NCBI GenBank assembly: GCA_019241915.1
Contig: JAFAWI010000723.1
Coordinates: 1 to 14,464, forward strand
Origin: Alphaproteobacteria bacterium
GTDB taxonomy: Bacteria > Pseudomonadota > Alphaproteobacteria > ATCC43930 > CGMCC-115725
Length of the DNA: 14,464 nucleotides
Reading direction: 5' to 3'
In this document: positions 6,866 to 11,950 of the stretch, piece by piece
Layout: every line of letters begins with the position of its first letter
Numbering within the stretch: position 1 is the first letter of the stretch
Position numbers and translations under genes: made by a program
Notes under the pieces: generated by a model
Seen by the model: only the letters and a program-made list of their open reading frames with translations
Told to the model about the DNA's origin: nothing
Databases searched by the model: none

Positions 6866-7766
6866 AGGACCATCGCCGGCATAAATGGTGGGCGATGGCG
6901 ATCGGCTGCGGGATCGAGACGCGCGTCATGTCGTCATCGCCGGACGCGGCACGCGCCACCATCTCGCGAATCTCGGCGCGCTCGAACCAGCGGGCCTCGG
7001 CCAGCTCCTCAGGGTCGATTGTGATCGCCTCGCTGATGCCCTCGGCAAGGAAACCCATCATCAGGGTCGACGGGAACGGCCAGGGCTGCGCCGCCAGGTA
7101 TTTGACCCAGCCGACGCGGATGCCGCTCTCCTCGCGCACCTCGCGGCGCACCGCCTCCTCGGGGGTCTCGCCCGGCTCCATAAAACCGGCCAGACACGAG
7201 AAACGCTGCCCCGGCCGCCGCTTGTTGCGGCCGAGCAGCGCGCGCTCGCCGCGCACCACCAGCATGATCGTCACCGGGTCGGAGCGCGGATAATGCGAGG
7301 CACGGCAGTTTGGGCAGCGGCGCGTCCAGCCCGCCGAGGATATGTCGGTAGGGGTGCCGCACTGGGCGCAGAAGCGATGCCGTGCATGCCAGTCGATCAA
7401 GGACCGCGCCTCGGCGAGGATCGCCGCCTCCCCTGCCGGCAGCAGCGGCGCCAGGCTGCGCACATCGATGTTGTCGGCGGCGGCGGCATCGCAGCCGGTC
7501 GCGTCGACTGCAAAGCGCGCGTGTCCATCCTCGCCGATGCCGAGAAAGATGCTGAGGGCGCCGCCCGCGATCGCCTCCTGCCATGCCGCCACGGGCTGCC
7601 AATCCAGTGCCGGCCGCAGCATGTCGCCGACCGACGGTTTCAGTTCGTAAAGCGGCAGCACCCGCGTTTCAGGCGCAGCGAGCAGCCCGGCAATCCACGC
7701 CCGATCGCGCCGCCGTTCGCTGACCCGGTCGAGCGGATTGCCGCCAAAACAATAGATTTCTTCCAT
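6846..7766 (-). CDS. nudC: NADH pyrophosphatase / NAD-decapping Nudix hydrolase NudC
   Basis: NudC hydrolyses NAD(H) to NMN(H) and AMP, and in characterised bacteria removes NAD caps from RNA 5' ends. The 306-residue protein has all the family parts in order: an N-terminal domain (1-125), a zinc ribbon with C133, C136, C151 and C154 (CAQCG and CPNC), and a Nudix box starting at G194 (GFMEPGE, then REVREESG) that carries the metal-binding glutamates. The NudC signature downstream reads AQPWPFPST (226-234), compared with SQPWPFPxS in E. coli, so the first Ser is Ala while the core is intact. The ATG at 7766 gives the normal length; the Shine-Dalgarno is weak. The gene begins 21 bp after the vapC stop and probably shares its transcript. 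Its end overlaps the candidate small gene by 20 bp. The identification is secure. Confidence 0.97.
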   Translation of the reverse strand: MEEIYCFGGNPLDRVSERRRDRAWIAGLLAAPETRVLPLYELKPSVGDMLRPALDWQPVAAWQEAIAGGALSIFLGIGEDGHARFAVDATGCDAAAADNIDVRSLAPLLPAGEAAILAEARSLIDWHARHRFCAQCGTPTDISSAGWTRRCPNCRASHYPRSDPVTIMLVVRGERALLGRNKRRPGQRFSCLAGFMEPGETPEEAVRREVREESGIRVGWVKYLAAQPWPFPSTLMMGFLAEGISEAITIDPEELAEARWFERAEIREMVARAASGDDDMTRVSIPQPIAIAHHLCRRWSYGLDEI

Positions 7767-7787
7767 GCCGCGATGCTAACGCGTCGG

Positions 7788-8264
7788 TCACAGCCCGAGC
7801 AATTGCCGCGTCAGTTCAGTCATGCCGCGCCCTCGCTCGAAGGGGTTGTGGATTTGCACACCACCGATCAGCGATCCGTCGGCCATGTCCTCACTGAGGA
7901 TCACGGAACAACCTGCCTCTGCCGCAGTGGCTACCAGAAGGGCATCCCAATACGAAGCGCGCCCGGCCACCGCGTTCGGCAACGCGACGCGGATCGCACT
8001 CGTCGAAACGCCCGCGAGAGGAAAAAGGGCAAGCCATTTTTCCGCCAGCTCCGCGGCGCGCGACGGCGCCATAAGATATTTCCGGGTGGTGGCATAGTAG
8101 AACTCAGAGATCGACTGAAGCGTCAGGACGCAATCGGCATCGACGGCCCGATCGACGATGGCGATCGCCGTTGCGTGTTTCGCGCTTTCGCTCATGTTGA
8201 TGCTGTAGACAAGGATGTTGGTGTCGAGCGTGAAGCGGCGCCTACCGTTTGCCGAACCGATCAA
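7788..8264 (-). CDS. vapC: PIN-domain ribonuclease toxin, VapC family
   Basis: VapC toxins are Mg-dependent ribonucleases, usually cutting tRNA or rRNA, that are held inactive by a cognate antitoxin. The 158-residue protein is a complete PIN domain with the four expected acidic residues: D14 (LDTN), E54 (SISEF), D107 (YWDALL) and D126 (SEDMADG). The toxin should therefore be active; the RNA target cannot be told. I chose the TTG at 8264 because a GAGGAG Shine-Dalgarno lies 4 nt upstream and the product then starts 13 residues before the first catalytic Asp, as is common. An ATG at 8285 is in frame and would add seven residues but has no ribosome binding site. Either start lies inside vapB, so toxin translation is coupled to antitoxin translation. 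Confidence 0.92.
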   Translation of the reverse strand: MIGSANGRRRFTLDTNILVYSINMSESAKHATAIAIVDRAVDADCVLTLQSISEFYYATTRKYLMAPSRAAELAEKWLALFPLAGVSTSAIRVALPNAVAGRASYWDALLVATAAEAGCSVILSEDMADGSLIGGVQIHNPFERGRGMTELTRQLLGL

Positions 8265-8514
8265 TCCGCTCCTCGTATATCTCATTGCGGTTGAAGCGCT
8301 CTGTGCCCAATAACTGGCCTTCCCGCATGATCTCCAGCGCCCGTTCCCGTGCCGCCTCCTGTTCTGCCGTCAGCCTTCGGCTCGGCCCCATGGGCGCGAG
8401 GCGGGCGACAGGCCTGCCGTTGCGGGTGATGACAAAATACTCGCCGGCTTCGACTTCGCGGATACAGCGGGAGAAGCGCTGGTTGGCGTCGCGCAAACTG
8501 ATCGTTTTGCTCAT
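8242..8514 (-). CDS. vapB: Antitoxin, Phd/YefM-type (prevent-host-death family)
   Basis: The 90-residue protein has an N-terminal Phd/YefM DNA-binding fold: ISLRDANQRFSRCIREVEAG followed by EYFVITRNGRPVARLAP (about 5-42). The charged C-terminal tail (about 45-90) is of the kind that wraps a PIN toxin. It should neutralise the downstream VapC and bind the operon promoter as an autorepressor. The ATG at 8514 fits the family start (MSKTISLRDANQRF). There is no Shine-Dalgarno before it, which leaves a leaderless message possible. The gene overlaps vapC by 23 bp. A palindrome that looks like its operator lies 9 bp upstream of the start. The tolR stop is only 38 bp upstream on the same strand, so read-through from tolQR is also possible. 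Confidence 0.92.
   Translation of the reverse strand: MSKTISLRDANQRFSRCIREVEAGEYFVITRNGRPVARLAPMGPSRRLTAEQEAARERALEIMREGQLLGTERFNRNEIYEERIDRFGKR
8269..8274 (-). promoter_or_regulatory. Shine-Dalgarno GAGGAG inside vapB, for vapC
   Basis: On the minus strand GAGGAG ends 4 nt before the TTG at 8264. It lies within the last codons of vapB and is the only good ribosome binding site near the vapC start, so it decides between TTG 8264 and the unsupported ATG 8285. Confidence 0.5.
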
Positions 8515-8523
8515 GCGCCATAT

Positions 8524-8542
8524 GTAGCACGCACTGTGCTAC
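8524..8542. promoter_or_regulatory. Palindromic candidate operator of vapBC
   Basis: GTAGCAC (8524-8530) and GTGCTAC (8536-8542) are perfect reverse complements separated by 5 nt. The site lies between the tolR stop and the vapB start, where Phd/YefM antitoxins normally bind to repress their own operon. On the minus strand a weak TTGCAG (8543-8548) and a TACATA overlapping the inner arm (16-nt spacer) could be the promoter hexamers. That would put the transcription start at or next to the vapB ATG. The palindrome is seen directly; the operator role is inferred. Confidence 0.55.
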
Positions 8543-8552
8543 CTGCAATCCG

Positions 8553-8990
8553 CTACTTCCCCTTGGCGGCCTCGGCGAGCAGCGAGACTTTGGCGAAACC
8601 GGCGCTGTTGACCAACCCCAACAGGTCCATCAGCCGGCCATACTCGATGGTGCGGTCGCCGCGGACATAAACGATGCGGTTGGGATCGGGCCCCGCCAGC
8701 GCCGCGAGTTCGGGCTTCAGCCGGTCCGCGCTCACCTGTCGCTCGCCGATGTAAACCTCGCCCGCCCGGTTGAGCGACACGATAATCGGCTCCTGCGGCT
8801 GCGTGACCTGTGCGGCGCTCGTCTTGGGCAGGTCGATCGGGACGCCGACGGTCAGCAGCGGCGCCGCCACCATGAAGATCACCAGCAGCACGAGCATGAC
8901 GTCGACCATCGGCGTCACGTTGATTTCGGCGAGCGGCGTGTACTGACGCTCGCCGTCCGGGTCGGCGGAAGACGGTAGGCGCGCCGCCAT
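8553..8990 (-). CDS. tolR: TolR/ExbD-family inner-membrane protein
   Basis: TolR is the periplasm-facing partner of the TolQ proton channel, which powers outer-membrane constriction through TolA and Pal; ExbD is the TonB counterpart. The 145-residue protein has a short cytosolic tail, one membrane helix (about 28-48, PMVDVMLVLLVIFMVAAPLL) carrying the essential Asp (D30), and a periplasmic domain with the YVRGDRTIEYGRLMDLLGLV segment typical of the family. I chose ATG 8990, which has a GAGGG 9 nt upstream; a GTG at 8996 that overlaps the tolQ stop as GTGA is an equally natural coupled start. It follows tolQ without a gap. The usual tolA, tolB and pal do not follow; vapBC does. Sequence alone favours TolR over ExbD but does not settle it. 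Confidence 0.93.
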   Translation of the reverse strand: MAARLPSSADPDGERQYTPLAEINVTPMVDVMLVLLVIFMVAAPLLTVGVPIDLPKTSAAQVTQPQEPIIVSLNRAGEVYIGERQVSADRLKPELAALAGPDPNRIVYVRGDRTIEYGRLMDLLGLVNSAGFAKVSLLAEAAKGK

Positions 8991-8992
8991 CG

Positions 8993-9676
8993 TCACTCGC
9001 CCTCGACCGCCGAGCGGCTCAGGATGCCGCTGCTGCGCCCGATGAGGCCCTGCATCGCTCCGGCGAAGCGGCCGATATCGACCGTGAACTTGTTGTAAGC
9101 GACCACCGCCGGGATCGCCGCGGCGAGCCCCATCGCGGTCGCGAACAGCGCATCGGCGATCCCGGGCGCCACCACCGCGAGGCTCGTGTTGTTGGCGGCC
9201 GCGATGGCATTGAAGCTGCGCATGATACCCCACACCGTGCCGAACAGCCCGACAAAGGGCGCTGCCGAACCGAGCGTGGCAAGAAACGGCAGGCGATGCT
9301 CGAGCCGGCGCAATTGCGTGCCGAGCACCAGCCGCATCGCCCGGTCGATCCGGTCGCGCCGCTCGGCCAGGCTTTCCGGTACGCCGTCGGTCGGCGCGAT
9401 GCATTCTTCGACACCGGCTGCAAGCACCGCGCCCGCCGGCTCGCCACCGGCGGCCCGCAGGCCGTTGCCCGCGAGTTCCTGCGGCGTGCGCGCCTCCGCC
9501 GTCCGCTCGCTCAGCGCCCGCATGGATTGCGCCGCCGCGCGCAGCCGCACAATCTTCTCGATGATAATCGCCCAGCTCCATACCGAGCCGGCGAGCAGCA
9601 ACAGCAGCACGACCTTGACGACGATGTCGGCATCGACGAACAGCGCGACAACGGAGAGCGGAGCTGGCGAGTTCAA
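8993..9676 (-). CDS. tolQ: TolQ/ExbB-family proton channel protein
   Basis: The 227-residue protein forms the proton channel of a Tol-Pal or TonB-type energy-transducing complex in the inner membrane. It shows three hydrophobic segments: about 20-40 (VVKVVLLLLLAGSVWSWAII), about 128-155 (LPFLATLGSAAPFVGLFGTV) and about 165-192 (VVAPGIADALFATAMGLAAA). The last two line the channel and hold the conserved APFVGLFGTVWGI and GIADAL stretches. The start is TTG at 9676, because no other start lies before the first helix; the Shine-Dalgarno is poor. The stop overlaps the possible GTG of tolR. A ybgC-type thioesterase gene usually precedes tolQ; here the upstream gene is a dehydrogenase 272 bp away, and a candidate promoter lies in the gap. 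Confidence 0.94.
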   Translation of the reverse strand: MNSPAPLSVVALFVDADIVVKVVLLLLLAGSVWSWAIIIEKIVRLRAAAQSMRALSERTAEARTPQELAGNGLRAAGGEPAGAVLAAGVEECIAPTDGVPESLAERRDRIDRAMRLVLGTQLRRLEHRLPFLATLGSAAPFVGLFGTVWGIMRSFNAIAAANNTSLAVVAPGIADALFATAMGLAAAIPAVVAYNKFTVDIGRFAGAMQGLIGRSSGILSRSAVEGE

Positions 9677-9718
9677 GAGGGCCTGGCGCGGGTTGCGACA
9701 CGGAGCAAGCGAACCGGC

Positions 9719-9747
9719 ATCATACGCAAACCCGCCGGCCTTGTCGT
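9719..9747 (-). promoter_or_regulatory. Candidate sigma70 promoter for tolQR
   Basis: On the minus strand ACGACA (9742-9747, 4 of 6 to TTGACA) is followed after exactly 17 nt by TATGAT (9719-9724, 5 of 6 to TATAAT). It lies 43-71 bp upstream of the tolQ TTG in an otherwise featureless 272-bp gap. The match is good for such GC-rich DNA, but it was found by eye only. Confidence 0.4.
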
Positions 9748-9948
9748 TCGGTCGTCCCGCCGCAGGGCCTCGCTATCCCCAGCGGGACGCCGCCGTGGCC
9801 GCCAGCCCGCGCAATGAGGCGCACTTCCCTGACATCGGCTGCCGTTCCGCGCCCTCGGCCAACTGCCGTCGCCGGGCATGGGCTGCGATCCCTCCGCCGG
9901 CCGTGACCGCGGCGGGCCGGGTTTGCTGCAGTAGCCTGGCGACGCGGC

Positions 9949-10881
9949 TTATTTCCCGTCGCGTTCAAGCGCCGCTTTGATCTCGGCCGGATCGACCTTG
10001 ATCGTGACCCCGGCGCGCTCCTTCTGCAGGTTCATCGCGACGCGCGAGTCGCGCCCGTCCCAGCCGCGGTTGAGTGCCGAGGTCAGCTCCATCAGCGCCA
10101 GGTTGGCGAGCGGCATCGGCACTTTCATCTCGCGCGCCAATTCAGTCGCCAGCGTCACGTCCTTGTGCGCGAGGCGCAGCGCGAAATCGGGCGGGTCGTA
10201 GCTGTCGCTGAGGAAATGGTCGCCGAGCGCGTCAAAGGTGCGCCGCCGCCCGCCGGCGCCTTGGCGCACCGCCTCCCACAATGCGAGCGGCTCGACCCCC
10301 GCCTTGACCCCCATCGTGAACACCTCGGCAAGGCAGGTCTGGATCGCGTAGCCGGCGCAGTTGTGCACCAGCTTGGCGACCGAGCCGGCACCGATCGGGC
10401 CGATGTAACGGGCCGCATCGCCGATCGCGTCGAGCACTTTCTTGTGCCGGTTGAACTGCTGCTCGTCGCCGCCGACCCACAGCGCCAGCCGCCCCGACGC
10501 GGCGCCGCGCGGCCCGCCGCTGACCGGCGCGTCGAGCATGTAGACGTTCTTCTCGGCGAACGCCGCGTTGATCCGGCGTACCAGCGTGGGCGAATTGGTC
10601 GACAGGTCGAAATAGGCGGTATCCGGCTTCATCCCGGCGAGCAGCCCGTTCGGACCAAGCGCCACCGCTTCGACTTCCGGCGGGCCGGGCAGCGACGTGA
10701 AGACCACATCGCACTGCTCGCCGAGCGCCTTCGGGGTATCGGCCCACACCGCGCCTTTGGCCATATAGGGTTCGGCGGCGGCGCGGCGGATGTCATGGAC
10801 GACCAGCTCGTACCCCGCCTTTTGCAGGTTGGCAGCCATGCCGTTGCCCATCGTGCCGAGCCCGATGAAACCGACTTTCAT
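9949..10881 (-). CDS. 3-hydroxyisobutyrate-dehydrogenase-like NAD(P) oxidoreductase
   Basis: The 310-residue protein belongs to the beta-hydroxyacid dehydrogenase family, which oxidises 3-hydroxyisobutyrate or reduces tartronate semialdehyde and similar short acids. It has the N-terminal cofactor motif GLGTMG (7-12), the substrate signature DAPVSGGPRGAASG (117-130), and GAGSVAKLVHN with catalytic K170 and N174. The C-terminal helical domain is complete (LAHKDVTLATELA). Asp at residue 30 after the second strand leans towards NAD rather than NADP. The exact substrate cannot be assigned; family members are commonly mislabelled. The start is ATG at 10881. The decarboxylase-family gene lies upstream on the same strand, 131 bp away, with an intergenic repeat between them. 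Confidence 0.93.
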   Translation of the reverse strand: MKVGFIGLGTMGNGMAANLQKAGYELVVHDIRRAAAEPYMAKGAVWADTPKALGEQCDVVFTSLPGPPEVEAVALGPNGLLAGMKPDTAYFDLSTNSPTLVRRINAAFAEKNVYMLDAPVSGGPRGAASGRLALWVGGDEQQFNRHKKVLDAIGDAARYIGPIGAGSVAKLVHNCAGYAIQTCLAEVFTMGVKAGVEPLALWEAVRQGAGGRRRTFDALGDHFLSDSYDPPDFALRLAHKDVTLATELAREMKVPMPLANLALMELTSALNRGWDGRDSRVAMNLQKERAGVTIKVDPAEIKAALERDGK

Positions 10882-10907
10882 GTCATTAGCTCCAACGACT
10901 TGCCTCG

Positions 10908-11009
10908 ACCCTCACCCTGCTCGCGTCGGCGATGCCGCCGCGATCCACCCTCTCCCGCATTGCGGGAGAGGGAAGGGGCACCGCGTCGAAGGCGTGGGAA
11001 GGGTAAGGA
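10908..11009. repeat. Intergenic repeat with 11-bp perfect stem
   Basis: CCCTCTCCCGC (10948-10958) and GCGGGAGAGGG (10962-10972) form a perfect 11-bp stem with a 3-nt loop. It is flanked by ACCCTCACCCT at 10908 and a roughly complementary GGGTAAGGA at 11001. I recognise this general CCCTCTCCC/GGGAGAGGG pattern as an interspersed intergenic element of many proteobacterial genomes; copy number here cannot be seen. It lies between two genes read on the minus strand and could slow or end transcription, although no T-tract follows. Confidence 0.6.
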
Positions 11010-11012
11010 TAA

Positions 11013-11336
11013 TCAGTGCTTTTCGAACACGTCCTTGGCGACCAGGGCCGCGGTCATCGCCGCCGGCCAGCCGGCGTAGAACGCGAGGTGGGTGATGACC
11101 TCGCTGAGCTCGGTCTTGCTGAGCCCGTTTTGCAGCGCACGTTCGAGGTGGCCGACGAGCTGTTTTTCGCGGCCGAGCGCGATCAAGGTCGCGACGACGA
11201 TCAGGCTGCGGTCGCGCTTCGACAGCTGCGGCCGCTCCCACGCCTCGCCGAACAGCCACTTCTCGGTGTAGCCGATCAGGTCGGGCACGACATTACGCAC
11301 CGCGTCGCGGGCCGAGGTCGGTTGCGACTGCGCCAT
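11013..11336 (-). CDS. Carboxymuconolactone decarboxylase family protein
   Basis: This 107-residue all-helical protein matches the carboxymuconolactone decarboxylase/AhpD superfamily: RDRSLIVVATLIALGREKQL (41-60), then HLERALQNGLSKTELSEVI and HLAFYAGWPAA. It has no Cys at all, so it lacks the CxxC of the peroxidase-coupled AhpD branch and belongs with the decarboxylase-like branch. True decarboxylation of 4-carboxymuconolactone is unproven for most such stand-alone members, and no protocatechuate pathway genes are nearby. The start at 11336 has an excellent Shine-Dalgarno, AAAGGAG, 6 nt upstream (11343-11349). It is divergent from the FKBP gene across a 119-bp spacer and heads the long minus-strand run. 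The dehydrogenase downstream may act in the same small-acid pathway, which is inferred. Confidence 0.91.
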   Translation of the reverse strand: MAQSQPTSARDAVRNVVPDLIGYTEKWLFGEAWERPQLSKRDRSLIVVATLIALGREKQLVGHLERALQNGLSKTELSEVITHLAFYAGWPAAMTAALVAKDVFEKH

Positions 11337-11455
11337 GGGGGACTCCTTTGGCTGGGGATCAGGACGCGGCGACGCTAGCATGCGCGCGCTTGCGGCGGCC
11401 ACTGCCAAGCCTGCATGATGCTGCGTCCCAGCCGCATTGCATTCAGGAGTACCGC

Positions 11456-11890
11456 ATGCCGATCCGCTTTGCCGCAGCCGTTGCGGCATTTGGCTGCCTC
11501 GCCGCCGTTGCCGCGCCGGTTGCGGCGCAGGAGGGCAAGCAGGTCGAGCTGCCGGACGGCCTCAAATACACCGACACCAAGGTCGGCAACGGGACCGAAG
11601 CGCAGAAGGGCTATATCCTGTCGATGAACTATACCGGGTGGCTCTACAAAAACGGGCAAAAAGGGGCCGAGTTCGACAGCTCGGACAAGGCCGGTAAGCC
11701 GTTTACCTTCAAGCTGGGCGCGGGCCAGGTGATCAAGGGCTGGGACGAGGGCATCGTCGGCATGAAGGCCGGCGGGAAGCGTACGCTGATCATCCCGCCC
11801 GACCTCGGCTACGGCGCCAGCGGGGCCGGCGGCGTCATCCCGCCCAACGCGACGCTGCTGTTCGAGGTCGAGCTGATCAGCGCGCGGTAG
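11456..11890 (+). CDS. Periplasmic FKBP-type peptidyl-prolyl isomerase
   Basis: The 144-residue protein begins with a signal peptide (basic start, then a hydrophobic Ala/Val/Leu run to about residue 24, ending APVAAQEG). It continues as a single FKBP domain that speeds cis-trans isomerisation at proline. Typical FKBP residues are present: YTGWLYKNGQKGAEFDSS, FTFKLGAGQVIKGWDEGI, GMKAGGKRTLIIPP, LGYGASGAGGVIPPNATLLF and the final strand EVELISAR. The Cys at residue 14 is not in a good lipobox, so a soluble periplasmic protein is likely. The start at 11456 has AGGAG 6 nt upstream (11445-11449). There is no N-terminal dimerisation domain of the Mip/FkpA type, so it is a short, single-domain form. 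It is monocistronic and convergent with the sulfhydrylase fusion. Confidence 0.96.
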   Translation: MPIRFAAAVAAFGCLAAVAAPVAAQEGKQVELPDGLKYTDTKVGNGTEAQKGYILSMNYTGWLYKNGQKGAEFDSSDKAGKPFTFKLGAGQVIKGWDEGIVGMKAGGKRTLIIPPDLGYGASGAGGVIPPNATLLFEVELISAR

Positions 11891-11902
11891 CGGCTTCGCG
11901 TG

Positions 11903-11920
11903 CGGTCGGGCATCCGACCG
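11903..11920. terminator. Hairpin between convergent genes
   Basis: CGGTCGG (11903-11909), loop GCAT and CCGACCG (11914-11920) form a perfect 7-bp stem in the 60-bp gap between the FKBP stop and the sulfhydrylase stop. The position suits a terminator serving both strands, but no T-tract follows on either side. Confidence 0.35.
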
Positions 11921-11950
11921 GCCTCGGCGTTGGAGATCGGCGCGTCTTGA

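Noticed and set aside
6885..8294. 469-codon plus-strand frame across nudC and vapBC
   Set aside because: It spans three well-identified minus-strand genes and shows no domain; it is a GC-driven open shadow frame.
9754..9788. Inverted repeat GTCCCGC/GCGGGAC upstream of tolQ
   Set aside because: Only 7 bp with a 21-nt loop and no T-tract, which is expected by chance in this composition.
9673..9879. 68-codon minus-strand frame ending with a 4-bp overlap on the tolQ start
   Set aside because: The overlap looks like coupling, but the product is mostly Arg, Pro and Gly with no order to it, and a good promoter match lies inside it. I treat it as non-coding.
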